DNA of 64,000 nucleotides, taken from assembly GCF_900112085.1 (NCBI RefSeq), contig NZ_FOJY01000005.1:66123-130122 (forward strand). The letters run 5' to 3'. How positions within the stretch are numbered: position 1 is the stretch's first letter; each line of letters begins with the position of its first letter. This document shows, piece by piece, positions 46,125-56,190 of the stretch. The stretch is from Acetitomaculum ruminis DSM 5522 (lineage in GTDB: Bacteria > Bacillota > Clostridia > Lachnospirales > Lachnospiraceae). Position numbers and translations under genes: made by a program. Under the pieces are notes generated by a model. It worked only from the letters and a program-made list of their open reading frames with translations. It was not told where the DNA came from and searched no databases.

Positions 46125-46427
46125 ATGGATAATAAAAATTTTGAGGAAGGTTATGTGACCTTTAAGACCACTACAAAAGATGGCAAAGAGGTTGAAATGG
46201 CTGTAGTGGATGAATTTGATTATGAAAAAGAACATTATGTAGTGGCATCATTGATTAATGAGGACGATACCATTGATGATGAAAATCGTTACATTTACAA
46301 AAGTATTGTAAAAGGTGATGAATTTAGCGTTGAGAAAATTAAAAGGGAATTTGACTATAAAAAAATAGCGCAGGCCTACTTAAGTATTGATGAAGGAGAT
46401 AGTGAAAGCCTGCCTGAGAAAAATTAA
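46125..46427 (+). CDS. DUF1292-family small acidic protein
   Basis: 100-aa acidic protein of the DUF1292 family: VTFKTTTKDGKEVEMAVVDEFDYEKEHYVVASLIN is the characteristic strand-rich core, followed by DENRYIYKSIVKGDEFSVE. Function of the family is unknown. AAAGGAAG lies 7 nt before the ATG. In many Firmicutes this family is near ruvX/mutS2-type genes; here it stands alone with its own promoter. Confidence 0.85.
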   Translation: MDNKNFEEGYVTFKTTTKDGKEVEMAVVDEFDYEKEHYVVASLINEDDTIDDENRYIYKSIVKGDEFSVEKIKREFDYKKIAQAYLSIDEGDSESLPEKN

Positions 46428-46631
46428 AATATTTGTCGGAGAAATACCTTAAGGAACAAGGAAAAGACAAATGTATTATATTGACTGGTAAAAAAATACA
46501 AATACGATAGGAAATTTACAAATTCAGTTTTTTTAGTATTGTAGTACTTTAAAGTGTCGATATTTACAGTATATTAATACAAAATTTGAGACTTTGTATA
46601 CATTCCGAGTTAATAAAGGTATGGTGATTAC

Positions 46632-48377
46632 ATGAACGAAAAAGAATTATTTAATAAAGTGATTCTTATGGACATTAAAAAAGATGGTCACATTATACAA
46701 AATCTTTTGGCAAATACTACGATTTTAATAGTAGCCAGTTCCATAATGGCCATTGTAGGAATGGTTGTGGATGGTGTGTTCATAGGAAGGTTTTGGGGTT
46801 CGGATTGCATAATTGTAAACGGCCTTATGATTCCTGTGTTGTTGTTGGTTTCTTTTGTGGGTGAGATGCTGGCAAGCGGAAGTAAAAATCTTATGATCGT
46901 TTATACAGGGAAAAATGAATGTGAAAAAGTAAATAAGGCTTTTACCCTAACATTATTATTCGGCGCATTTTTAGGGATACTTGTAGCAGTTCTTCTTTAT
47001 GTATTTTCAGATGGTTTTCTGACGATACTTGGGGCAGGCGGAGATTTTGTTTATTTAAAACCGGTCTGTCTTGATTATTTAAAGGGAATACTGCCTGCAA
47101 TTCCTATGATTATTATTTATGAAGTATTACAATCGGCTGTAAGTCTTGATAAAGACGATTTCAGACCACTTTTGGCCTTAATGACATTCTTTTTAACAGA
47201 TATTATTTTTGATATTTTAAATGTTTATGTTTTTAAAGCCGGGATGTTTGGAATGGCTATAGCTACTTCAATCAGTTACTTAAGTGCCCTGGGATTACTG
47301 TTAATGCACTTTTTTGACGGTAAGACCTTTTTGAAAACTGATTTTAAAAAATTAAATTTTAAAGATATTAAGGTTATTATTTCTGAGGGGAAGTATATTC
47401 TTCTTGGAAGGGAACTTGTGGCAATTAAAGATTTTTGCATATATAAAATCCTGCTTTGTGTTACAAACGCAGCTACAATGGCGGCTTTTATAGTTTCCAA
47501 TTATATGGTCTATGCAATTATGTCAATAGTATATGGTATTGCCAAGGCTACCTATTCCATTACAGAGGGATTTGTTCTGGAAAAAGACAATAAATCCCTA
47601 AGACATCTTTTAAGGGGAGCTATAAAGTATACGCTTATTTTGGTTGTTGGTTTTTGCGTGATTTTAAATATTTTTGCAGGAAATATTGCCGGTATATTCT
47701 TCAATGAAAATGCACAGGCAATCGATCAGGCTAAGATTATAATAAAAATGATGACTCTGTATCTTCCTGAATTTGCCTTGGGAAGCGTATTTATCGGTTA
47801 TTTTAAGGGCATAAAAGAAAAAAAATTTGCTCGTATATTATCCCTTTTAAACAATGGTGTTCTTGTCTGTATTTTGGCAATAATACCTGGATATTTAAAG
47901 GAAAATGAAGGGATATTAATGGCATTTCCTATAAGTGGAATTATTACATTGCTTGCCATAGTTATTATGGCAACCAGAAGATGCGGACATCTTCCGTTTT
48001 GCATTAGGGATTTTGCTTTTCATAGCAGATTTTTACCTGAAAATGCTAAAATAAGGGATTCTATAGATATTTTAGTTACAGATGAAAAGCAATTAAATAT
48101 AACTTCAAAAAAAATAAAGGAATTTTGCATATCTAAGGGAATTATAAGTACCAATGCAAATGCCATAGCAAAATATACACAAAACCTTACAAGGGATGCC
48201 TTGAATGAAGAAAGCGGGGAACCGGTATCTGTAAAAATTCACTTATTTGCCAGTAGCAAAAAAGTTACTATCAGGTTTAATAAAATAGGCACACCGGTTA
48301 AAAGTAACGAATTAAAGCTTTGGGATATTGATGGTGCCTTATCCCGAATGGCTTTAGGTGATACATATATTCAATGA
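46632..48377 (+). CDS. MATE-type transporter fused to degenerate RsbW-like ATPase domain
   Basis: 581 aa. Residues ~20-455 are a MATE-like 12-segment transporter (MVVDGVFIGRFWGSD, IPMIIIYEVLQSAVSLDKDDFRP, FAGNIAGIFFNENAQAI). The C-terminal ~110 residues (RDSIDILVTDEKQLNITSKKIKEF... through RFNKIGTPVKSNELKLWD) resemble the serine-kinase/anti-sigma HATPase domain (RsbW-like), but the N box where EEMxxNIxxHG is expected reads KYTQNLTRDALNEE, so ATP binding is doubtful. The fusion with an intact version is known among clostridial MATE proteins; this one is degenerate. The ribosome site (GGTATGGTG) is modest. No partner is adjacent. Confidence 0.78.
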   Translation: MNEKELFNKVILMDIKKDGHIIQNLLANTTILIVASSIMAIVGMVVDGVFIGRFWGSDCIIVNGLMIPVLLLVSFVGEMLASGSKNLMIVYTGKNECEKVNKAFTLTLLFGAFLGILVAVLLYVFSDGFLTILGAGGDFVYLKPVCLDYLKGILPAIPMIIIYEVLQSAVSLDKDDFRPLLALMTFFLTDIIFDILNVYVFKAGMFGMAIATSISYLSALGLLLMHFFDGKTFLKTDFKKLNFKDIKVIISEGKYILLGRELVAIKDFCIYKILLCVTNAATMAAFIVSNYMVYAIMSIVYGIAKATYSITEGFVLEKDNKSLRHLLRGAIKYTLILVVGFCVILNIFAGNIAGIFFNENAQAIDQAKIIIKMMTLYLPEFALGSVFIGYFKGIKEKKFARILSLLNNGVLVCILAIIPGYLKENEGILMAFPISGIITLLAIVIMATRRCGHLPFCIRDFAFHSRFLPENAKIRDSIDILVTDEKQLNITSKKIKEFCISKGIISTNANAIAKYTQNLTRDALNEESGEPVSVKIHLFASSKKVTIRFNKIGTPVKSNELKLWDIDGALSRMALGDTYIQ

Positions 48378-48381
48378 AAAT

Positions 48382-48430
48382 AAAAAAGGAACTTCCAATC
48401 CGTATAAACGGCAGGAAGCTCCTTTTTTTA
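48382..48430. terminator. Bidirectional terminator (MATE / pncB)
   Basis: Stem AAAAAAGGAACTTCC / GGAAGCTCCTTTTTTT with one mismatch. It lies between convergent genes. Confidence 0.88.
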
Positions 48431-48440
48431 TTTAAAATAA

Positions 48441-49904
48441 TTATAAAACTTTTCCACTCATTTCTTTAAAAAGTCCCATTTTTGTTCTAAAAAGTTTATT
48501 GGATAAATCTACCGGAACCAAAGTAGGATTAATAAGGCGTCTGGTTTCGGGTCTTAATGTGGCAAGTTCTTTTTGGCAGTTTTCGCGGATTTCCATAACT
48601 GAAGGAGATTCGTAAACACAATTACCCTTGTCAAAGACCTGTACAAATAATTCTCTTAATTTAAAAGTACCGGCTTTTAATATGGCACTTTTCCAGGTAT
48701 CTACAGAGTCAAAAAGCTCAAGATCTTTATCTTCTATATAGGATTCATCATTCATCGATAAAAGGTCTGCACGAATGTAGCCATCATCTTTATTATAGAT
48801 ACGATAAATCTTTTTATTTCCCGGATTTGTGATTTTTTCAGTATTTTCTGAAAGTTTAATCTTAGGAACAAAGATTCCTTCTTCATCCTGGACTGCAGCC
48901 AGTTTATAAACTCCGCCAAAAGATGACCAGCCTTTGGAAGTAATCATATGAGTACCTACTCCCCAGGAATTGATTTTTGCTCCCTGGATATGAAGAGAAG
49001 TAATTAAGTTTTCATCAAGGTCATTAGAAGCGGATATAATAGCATTTTCAAAACCTGCTTCATCTAACATTTTACGGGCTTCTTTGGAAAGATAAGCCAA
49101 ATCTCCGCTGTCAAGACGGATACCGTATTTTTTAAGTTCGATACCTTCCTCTTTCATTTCTTTAAAAACTCTTATGGCATTTGGAACCCCTGAATTTAAA
49201 GTATCATAGGTATCAACCAGTAAAAGACAGTTATTAGGATAAAGCTTTGCATAATTTTTAAATGCTGTATATTCATCAGGAAAACTCATAATCCAGCTGT
49301 GGGCATGGGTTCCCATAACAGGTATACCAAAAAATTTCCCGGCTAAAACATTGGAGGTTCCGATACATCCTGCTATTACGGCTGCTCTTGCTCCAAAGGT
49401 TCCTGCATCTGCACCTTGAGCGCGTCTAAGTCCAAATTCCATGACACCTTCACCATCAGCTGCATAAACAACTCTGGAGGTTTTAGTAGCAATAAGTGAC
49501 TGGTGATTGATGAAATTTAATATGGCAGGTTCAATAAGCTGAGCTTCTGAAATTGGCGCAATCACCTTGATTAAAGGCTCTCTTGGAAATACAACCGTGC
49601 CTTCCGGTATTGCATAAAGATCACCGGAAAACTTAAAATTGGCAAGATAGTCAAGAAATTCTTTATCGAAAGTATTAAGACTGTCAAGATAATCAATATC
49701 TTCTTTGGTAAACTTAAGATTTTTGATGTAGTCAATTACCTGCTCTAATCCGCAGGCAATGGCATATCCGCCATTATAGGGATTTTCACGATAAAATACG
49801 TCAAAAACGGCTATTTCATCTTCATCTTTGTACCTTTTAAAATATCCCTGCATCATTGTAAGTTCATACAAGTCTGTAAGGAGTGTTAAATCACGAGTTT
49901 CCAT
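48441..49904 (-). CDS. pncB: Nicotinate phosphoribosyltransferase
   Basis: First step of NAD salvage from nicotinate, using PRPP and ATP. TDLYELTMMQGYFKRY at the N-terminus, FRENPYNGGYAIACGLEQ, GTSNVLAGKFFGIPVMGTHAHSW (phosphorylated-His region), LLVDTYDTLNSGVPNAI and GIRLDSGDLAYLS are family motifs. 487 aa, the long bacterial form. AAAGGAG precedes the ATG. It is monocistronic. Confidence 0.97.
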   Translation of the reverse strand: METRDLTLLTDLYELTMMQGYFKRYKDEDEIAVFDVFYRENPYNGGYAIACGLEQVIDYIKNLKFTKEDIDYLDSLNTFDKEFLDYLANFKFSGDLYAIPEGTVVFPREPLIKVIAPISEAQLIEPAILNFINHQSLIATKTSRVVYAADGEGVMEFGLRRAQGADAGTFGARAAVIAGCIGTSNVLAGKFFGIPVMGTHAHSWIMSFPDEYTAFKNYAKLYPNNCLLLVDTYDTLNSGVPNAIRVFKEMKEEGIELKKYGIRLDSGDLAYLSKEARKMLDEAGFENAIISASNDLDENLITSLHIQGAKINSWGVGTHMITSKGWSSFGGVYKLAAVQDEEGIFVPKIKLSENTEKITNPGNKKIYRIYNKDDGYIRADLLSMNDESYIEDKDLELFDSVDTWKSAILKAGTFKLRELFVQVFDKGNCVYESPSVMEIRENCQKELATLRPETRRLINPTLVPVDLSNKLFRTKMGLFKEMSGKVL

Positions 49905-50091
49905 AATATTTTTCTCCTTTTATTTACAATTCTATAAAAAATAGAATCTCTATAATTATGTCGCTTTAGAATCAGCAACAAATCTCAGTAAAATTTAACA
50001 AAAACTGTTAGAAAATTAACAAAGTTTTCTAGCAATTTTTATATACTAAAGAATAGCATAATTGACTTTTTAAGGCAAGGAAAAGGAAGTA

Positions 50092-50121
50092 TTGACAAAA
50101 AGTAAAAAAAAGCTTTATAAT
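50092..50121 (+). promoter_or_regulatory. Promoter of the ileS T-box leader
   Basis: TTGACA, 18-bp spacer, TATAAT. The transcript would begin near 50128, with about 315 nt before the ileS ATG. Confidence 0.85.
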
Positions 50122-50147
50122 CTTGAAAAGATATATTTAAAAACTGT

Positions 50148-50370
50148 GATGAAGAAGGCGGATTATTTTCGATAGTTACAGAGAAACCGGCGTTGGTGAG
50201 AGCCGGTGCGTGTAGGAATTTTCCGGTATCACTTCTAAGTTTCGTGTCAAACGGATTTTATCTTAGTAGGCATTGACGGATTTCCCCCGTTACCGGGAAC
50301 GCGTATGATAGTATGTTGTAACAGGTGGTATAGCGATCCTTTCGTCCTTTTGCGATGAAAGGATTTTTTT
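50148..50370 (+). promoter_or_regulatory. T-box riboswitch (isoleucine-specific) upstream of ileS
   Basis: Stem I begins at GATGAAGAAGGCGG and contains a GGCGTTGGTGAGAGCC-type distal region. The specifier loop has GGTATCACTTC, with the specifier codon ATC at 50228-50230 reading isoleucine, in agreement with the downstream gene. The T-box sequence AGGTGGTATAGCGA is at 50323-50336. The mutually exclusive terminator follows. Uncharged tRNA-Ile is expected to allow read-through. Confidence 0.95.
50335..50370 (+). terminator. T-box-controlled terminator
   Basis: Stem GATCCTTTC... / GAAAGGAT with TTTTTTT. Its left arm overlaps the T-box antiterminator. Confidence 0.9.
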
Positions 50371-50443
50371 AATTTTTAGCCTACATTAATACGAAAAAAC
50401 ATCATACCGGTTTGTGATATTAGATAACGAAAGGAAGAAAAAA

Positions 50444-53400
50444 ATGTACGACAAAGTAGAGACTAATTTGAATTTTGTTGAGCGTGAAAGAAAAACAGAA
50501 AAATTCTGGGAAGACAATGACATTTTCACAAAAAGTATGGAAAACCGTAAAGAGGGTGAAACATATACTTTTTATGACGGACCTCCTACCGCTAATGGTA
50601 AGCCTCATATAGGACATGTGCTTACCAGAGTTATCAAGGATATGATACCAAGATATCGTACAATGAAAGGCTACATGGTTCCAAGAAAGGCCGGATGGGA
50701 TACCCACGGACTTCCTGTAGAGCTGGAAGTTGAAAAGGCACTGGGACTTGATGGAAAAGAGCAGATAGAAGAGTATGGTATTGAACCATTCATTAAAAAA
50801 TGTAAAGAAAGCGTATGGAAATATAAGGGAATGTGGGAAGAATTCTCAGGAACCGTAGGTTTCTGGGCTGATATGAATGATCCTTATGTTACCTATCATA
50901 ATTCCTACATAGAGTCAGAATGGTGGGCTTTAAAGAAAATCTGGGACAAGGGACTTTTATATAAAGGTTTTAGAATCGTACCTTACTGTCCTCGTTGTGG
51001 AACACCTCTTTCAAGTCATGAGGTTGCTCAGGGTTATAAGGATATTAAAGAAAAATCAGCAGTTGTGCGTTTTAAGGTAAAAGGAGAAGATACTTATATT
51101 TTAGCCTGGACCACCACTCCGTGGACCCTTCCTTCAAATGTTGCACTTTGTGTAAATCCAAATGAGGACTATGCAAAGGTAAAAACTGCTGACGGTTATA
51201 CCTATATTTTGGCAAAGGCACTTTGTGAAACAGTTTTAGGTGGAGATAAACCTACTGCTCCATATGAAATAATTGAAACCTGCAAGGGTAAAGAACTTGA
51301 AAATATGGAATATGAGCCATTATTTGACTTTGGTCTTGCAGTATGTGAAAAACAGGGCAAAAAAGGATATTATGTAATTTGTGATAATTATGTTACTCTT
51401 ACAGACGGTACCGGTGTAGTTCATAATGCTCCTGCTTTTGGTGAGGACGATAACAGAGTTGGAAAAATTTATGATCTTCCGTTTTTACAGTTTGTAGACC
51501 CTAAGGGAGAAATGACAAAAGAAACTCCATGGGAAGGTGTCTTTGTTAAAAAGGCTGATCCTATTATTTTAAAGGATCTTGAAGAAAGAGGCCTTTTGTT
51601 TGATGCACCTAAATTCGAGCACAGCTATCCGTTTTGCTGGAGATGTGATACTCCTCTTATCTACTATGCAAGAGATTCCTGGTTTATTGCCATGACAAAG
51701 GTAAGGGAGAATTTAATTAAAAATAATAATACAATCAACTGGATTCCTGAAAGTATCGGAAAAGGACGCTTTGGAGACTGGCTTGAAAATGTCCAGGACT
51801 GGGATGTAAGCCGTAACCGTTATTGGGGAACTCCTTTAAATGTATGGGTTTGCGACTGCGGACATATGCATTCTATTGGAAGCATTGAAGAATTAAAGAG
51901 CTTATCAGATAACTGTCCTGATGATATTGAACTTCACAGACCATACATTGATGATGTAACTATCAAATGTGAAAAATGCGGAGGAGAAATGCATAGAACA
52001 CCTGAGGTTATCGACTGCTGGTTTGATTCAGGTTCAATGCCTTTTGCACAGCATCATTATCCATTTGAAAATAAAGACCTGTTTGAAAAACAGTATCCTG
52101 CAAAATTTATTTCAGAAGCAGTTGACCAGACAAGAGGATGGTTTTATTCACTTCTTGCCATTTCTACACTTATTTTCGACAAGGCTCCATACGAAAATGT
52201 TATCGTTTTAGGCCATGTTCAGGATAAGGACGGCAAAAAAATGAGTAAAAGTAAAGGAAATGCCGTAGATCCTATGGAGGCTCTTAACCAATACGGAGCA
52301 GATGCAATCCGCTGGTATTTCTATGTAAATTCAGCTCCTTGGCTTCCAAACCGTTTCCATGGAGATGCAGTAACAGAAGGTCAGAGAAAATTCATGGGTA
52401 CCTTATGGAATACCTATGCATTCTTTGTGCTTTATGCTAATATCGATAATTTTGATGCGACAAAATACACATTAGAATATGACAAACTTCCTGTAATGGA
52501 TAAATGGATATTATCAAAACTTAATACACTTATTAAGGAAGTTGATACAGATCTTGAAAATTACAGAATTCCTGAATCTGCAAGAGCTTTACAGACTTTC
52601 GTTGATGAGCTTTCTAACTGGTATGTAAGACGAAGCAGAGAACGCTTTTGGGCTAAGGGAATGGAGCAGGATAAGATTAATGCCTATATGACTTTATATA
52701 CATCACTTGTTACAGTTAGCAAGCTGGCAGCTCCTCTTATTCCATTTATGACAGAGGATATTTATCAGAATCTTGTTAGAAAGATTGATGCAAACGCTCC
52801 AGAAAGTATCCATCTTTGCGATTATCCTGTATGTGATGAGTCTCATATCGATAAGGAACTTGAGACTTACATGGATTCTGTTTTGAAGGTTGTAGTTTTA
52901 GGAAGAGCCTGCAGAAACAGTTCAAATGTGAAGAATAGACAACCTATTGCAAAAATGTTTGTTAAGATAGACGTAAAATTGTCCGATTTCTATAAAGAGA
53001 TTATCGAGGATGAATTAAATGTCAAAGAAGCAGAATTTACTGATGATGTAAGAAACTACACATCTTATAATTTCAAGCCACAATTAAAGAGCGTTGGACC
53101 AAAATATGGAAAACTTCTTGGAAAGATAAAAGGAATTCTTTCAAATCTGGATGGCAATAAAGCTATGGATGAGCTTAATGAAAAAGGCACATTGGAGTTT
53201 GATATTGATGGAGAAAAGGTTGTATTGTCTAAGGAAGACTTACTCATAGATATGTGCCAGGAAGAAGGATTTGCCGCACAAAGTGACGGTGGAGTAACAG
53301 TAGTACTTGATATTCGTCTTACACCAGAGCTTATTGAGGAAGGTTTTGTACGTGAGGTTATCAGTAAGATTCAGACCATGAGAAAAGAGGCTGACTTTGA

Positions 53401-53587
53401 GGTAATGGACAAAATCAAAATCTATGTATCCGGAAATGAAAAGATTGCTGATATTCTTAAAAATAACAGCGAAGTTATCATGGCAGATACTTTAGGCGAG
53501 GAAATCATTTACGATTCCCTTTCAGGCTATAACAAAGAATGGAACATTAACGGTGAAAAAGTAAGCCTTGGTGTCGAGAAACAATAA
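50444..53587 (+). CDS. ileS: Isoleucyl-tRNA synthetase (IleRS2-type)
   Basis: Charges tRNA-Ile. The class I motifs are HIGH in GPPTANGKPHIGHVLT and KMSKS in DGKKMSKSKGNAVD. The editing domain and WDTHGLPVE motif are present, and the anticodon-binding domain starts near WILSKLNTLIKEVDTDLENY. At ~1047 aa and with a C-terminus lacking the zinc-finger of the shorter bacterial form, this is the IleRS2 (eukaryote-like) type, which in known examples is naturally less sensitive to mupirocin. ATG 50444 is preceded by AAAGGAAG; upstream in-frame codons lack a ribosome site. Under T-box control. Confidence 0.97.
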   Translation: MYDKVETNLNFVERERKTEKFWEDNDIFTKSMENRKEGETYTFYDGPPTANGKPHIGHVLTRVIKDMIPRYRTMKGYMVPRKAGWDTHGLPVELEVEKALGLDGKEQIEEYGIEPFIKKCKESVWKYKGMWEEFSGTVGFWADMNDPYVTYHNSYIESEWWALKKIWDKGLLYKGFRIVPYCPRCGTPLSSHEVAQGYKDIKEKSAVVRFKVKGEDTYILAWTTTPWTLPSNVALCVNPNEDYAKVKTADGYTYILAKALCETVLGGDKPTAPYEIIETCKGKELENMEYEPLFDFGLAVCEKQGKKGYYVICDNYVTLTDGTGVVHNAPAFGEDDNRVGKIYDLPFLQFVDPKGEMTKETPWEGVFVKKADPIILKDLEERGLLFDAPKFEHSYPFCWRCDTPLIYYARDSWFIAMTKVRENLIKNNNTINWIPESIGKGRFGDWLENVQDWDVSRNRYWGTPLNVWVCDCGHMHSIGSIEELKSLSDNCPDDIELHRPYIDDVTIKCEKCGGEMHRTPEVIDCWFDSGSMPFAQHHYPFENKDLFEKQYPAKFISEAVDQTRGWFYSLLAISTLIFDKAPYENVIVLGHVQDKDGKKMSKSKGNAVDPMEALNQYGADAIRWYFYVNSAPWLPNRFHGDAVTEGQRKFMGTLWNTYAFFVLYANIDNFDATKYTLEYDKLPVMDKWILSKLNTLIKEVDTDLENYRIPESARALQTFVDELSNWYVRRSRERFWAKGMEQDKINAYMTLYTSLVTVSKLAAPLIPFMTEDIYQNLVRKIDANAPESIHLCDYPVCDESHIDKELETYMDSVLKVVVLGRACRNSSNVKNRQPIAKMFVKIDVKLSDFYKEIIEDELNVKEAEFTDDVRNYTSYNFKPQLKSVGPKYGKLLGKIKGILSNLDGNKAMDELNEKGTLEFDIDGEKVVLSKEDLLIDMCQEEGFAAQSDGGVTVVLDIRLTPELIEEGFVREVISKIQTMRKEADFEVMDKIKIYVSGNEKIADILKNNSEVIMADTLGEEIIYDSLSGYNKEWNINGEKVSLGVEKQ

Positions 53588-53608
53588 TTAAATAAGATAT
53601 TAAAATTT

Positions 53609-53638
53609 GCCCCCGAAATCTTTGTTTTGGGGGCTTTT
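53609..53638 (+). terminator. Terminator after ileS
   Basis: Stem GCCCCCGAAA / TTTTGGGGGC (one G-T wobble) and a TTTT tail. Confidence 0.88.
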
Positions 53639-53686
53639 GCCTTTATTATCTTAGGATGAAGATCTGAATTTAAAGGAGGTCATAAA

Positions 53687-56137
53687 ATGGCTAAAATGTT
53701 TAGCAAGGAAGAATTTATTAAATCCGTAGAAGATAATCTTAAGCTTTTATACAGGAAAGATGTAGAATCAGCAAGCACACAGCAGCTTTATCAGGCTGTG
53801 TCCTATTCCGTAAAAGAAATGATTATTGAAAAGTGGATGAGTTCACAAAATGAATTTGAAAAACAGGGCGCAAAAATGGTTTATTACATGTCCATGGAAT
53901 TTTTAGTAGGACGAGCATTAGGTAATAACCTTATTAACCTTGGATGTTATAAAGAAATAGCCGAGGCCCTGGATGAAATAGGAGTTGACCTTAATCTTTT
54001 GGAGGATGAAGAGCCGGATCCGGCCCTTGGAAATGGTGGTCTTGGAAGACTGGCAGCCTGCTTTTTGGATTCTTTGACAACCCTTGGTTATCGTGCTTAC
54101 GGATGTGGAATCAGATATCATTACGGAATGTTTAAACAAAAAATAGATGATGGCTTCCAGAAAGAAGTTCCTGATAACTGGTTAAAAGACGGCTATCCTT
54201 TTGAGTTAAAAAGACCTGAACATGCCAAAGAAGTAAGATTTGGAGGTTATGTTAATTATGTATTAAAACAGGATGGAACCTATGATTATATTCATGAAGG
54301 TTATCAGTCAGTAAAGGCAGTTCCTTATGATATTCCTATAATCGGTTATAAAAATAATGTAGTAAATACCCTTAGAATCTGGGATGCTGAGCCTATTAAC
54401 GAATTTCAATTGGAATCCTTTGATGCCGGTGATTATAAAAAAGCCCTAGAACAGGATAATCTTGCTAAAACCATTACAGAGGTACTTTATCCAAAAGATG
54501 ATCATATGGCAGGAAAAGAACTTAGATTAAAACAGCAGTATTTCTTTATTTCAGCCAGTGTACAAAGAGCTGTAGAAGCCTTTAAATTAGGTAATGATAA
54601 TATTATGGAATTTCCTAAATATGTATGTTTCCAGTTAAATGATACTCACCCGACCATAGCCATAGCAGAGCTTATGAGGGTGCTTATGGATGATGAAATG
54701 TTAGAATGGGATGATGCATGGGAAATTACTTCTCATACCTGTGCTTATACAAACCATACCATTATGTCAGAAGCATTGGAAAAATGGCCTATTGAGCTGT
54801 TTTCAAGGCTTTTACCAAGGGTTTATCAGATAATCGAAGAAATAAACAGAAGATTTCAGGCTCAAATAGAGGCAAAATATCCTGGTGATACTAAAAAAGT
54901 TGAAAAAATGGGTATCATATATGATGGACAGGTTAGAATGGCTAATCTTGCTATTGCTTGCGGATTTTCAGTTAATGGTGTTGCAAGACTTCATACTGAG
55001 ATTCTTAAAAAACAGGAACTTAAAGATTTTTATGAAATGTTCCCTGAAAAATTCAGCAATAAGACTAATGGAATAACCCAAAGGAGATTTTTGTGCCATG
55101 CAAATCCTCTTTTAGCAGACTGGATAACTGATAAAATCGGAGATGAATGGATTACAAATCTTTCAGAATTGTCAAAACTTAAATTATATACGGAAGATGA
55201 AAAAGCTTTGAATGAATTTATGACAATTAAATTCAAGAATAAGCAGCGTCTTGCAAAATATGTATTAGAACATAATGGAGTGGAAATAGACCCTCATTCA
55301 ATATTTGATATTCAGGTAAAAAGACTTCATGAATACAAGAGGCAGCTTTTAAATATACTTCATATTATGTATCTTTATAACAGGATTAAAGAACGTCCTG
55401 ATATTGATTTTTATCCGAGAACCTTTATTTTCGGAGCAAAGGCTGCGGCAGGCTATCATATTGCAAAACTTACAATTAAGCTTATAAATACAGTTGCAGA
55501 TATAATAAATAATGATGCATCCATCCACGGAAAATTGAAAGTGGTATTTATAGAGGATTACAGAGTATCCAATGCAGAATTATTATTTGCAGCGGCAGAT
55601 GTCAGTGAACAGATTTCTACAGCATCAAAGGAAGCTTCAGGAACCGGTAATATGAAATTTATGTTAAACGGTGCAATAACCATTGGAACAATGGATGGTG
55701 CTAATGTGGAAATAGTGGAAGAAGTAGGAGATGACAATGCGGTAATCTTTGGACTTAGTGCGCAAGAGGTAATAGAATATGAAAACCATGGAGGCTATGA
55801 TCCTGTAGAAATCTTTAACAGTGACCCTGATATCAGAAAAGTTCTTATGCAGCTTATAAACGGCTTCTATAATCCTGGCGATACAGAACTTTTCAGAGAT
55901 ATTTATAATTCCTTACTTAATACAAAATCTTCTTCAAGGGCAGATACTTACTTTATCCTTAAAGATTTTAAATCCTATGCAAATGCTCAGGAAAAAATCG
56001 AGGAATTTTACAGGGATAAGAACAGATGGGCAAAGGCAGCTCTTTTAAATACAGCCTGCAGTGGAAAATTCAGTTCAGACAGAACAATAGAGGAATATGT
56101 AAAAGATATATGGAAGCTTGAAAAAGCCAACTTCTAA
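53687..56137 (+). CDS. glgP: Glycogen/alpha-glucan phosphorylase
   Basis: Releases glucose-1-phosphate from glycogen with phosphate, using PLP. The PLP Lys lies in EASGTGNMKFMLNGA (about residue 660); other motifs are YMSMEFLVGRALGNNL, EEPDPALGNGGLGRLAACFLDS, HTHCAYTNHTI-like TSHTCAYTNHTIMSEALEKWP, and VFIEDYRVSNAELL. 816 aa, full length. AAAGGAGG lies 8 nt before the ATG. Together with glgC/glgD elsewhere in the window it makes the glycogen cycle. Monocistronic with its own terminator. Confidence 0.97.
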   Translation: MAKMFSKEEFIKSVEDNLKLLYRKDVESASTQQLYQAVSYSVKEMIIEKWMSSQNEFEKQGAKMVYYMSMEFLVGRALGNNLINLGCYKEIAEALDEIGVDLNLLEDEEPDPALGNGGLGRLAACFLDSLTTLGYRAYGCGIRYHYGMFKQKIDDGFQKEVPDNWLKDGYPFELKRPEHAKEVRFGGYVNYVLKQDGTYDYIHEGYQSVKAVPYDIPIIGYKNNVVNTLRIWDAEPINEFQLESFDAGDYKKALEQDNLAKTITEVLYPKDDHMAGKELRLKQQYFFISASVQRAVEAFKLGNDNIMEFPKYVCFQLNDTHPTIAIAELMRVLMDDEMLEWDDAWEITSHTCAYTNHTIMSEALEKWPIELFSRLLPRVYQIIEEINRRFQAQIEAKYPGDTKKVEKMGIIYDGQVRMANLAIACGFSVNGVARLHTEILKKQELKDFYEMFPEKFSNKTNGITQRRFLCHANPLLADWITDKIGDEWITNLSELSKLKLYTEDEKALNEFMTIKFKNKQRLAKYVLEHNGVEIDPHSIFDIQVKRLHEYKRQLLNILHIMYLYNRIKERPDIDFYPRTFIFGAKAAAGYHIAKLTIKLINTVADIINNDASIHGKLKVVFIEDYRVSNAELLFAAADVSEQISTASKEASGTGNMKFMLNGAITIGTMDGANVEIVEEVGDDNAVIFGLSAQEVIEYENHGGYDPVEIFNSDPDIRKVLMQLINGFYNPGDTELFRDIYNSLLNTKSSSRADTYFILKDFKSYANAQEKIEEFYRDKNRWAKAALLNTACSGKFSSDRTIEEYVKDIWKLEKANF

Positions 56138-56142
56138 AATAA

Positions 56143-56190
56143 AAAGCGTATAGCAAAAAGGCAAAAGTCTTTTTGTTATACGCTTTTTTT
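56143..56190. terminator. Bidirectional terminator (glgP / XRE regulator)
   Basis: Long stem AAAAAGCGTATAGCAAAAAG / CTTTTTGTTATACGC (one G-T wobble) and a T-run; it lies between convergent genes and touches the regulator's stop. Confidence 0.9.
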
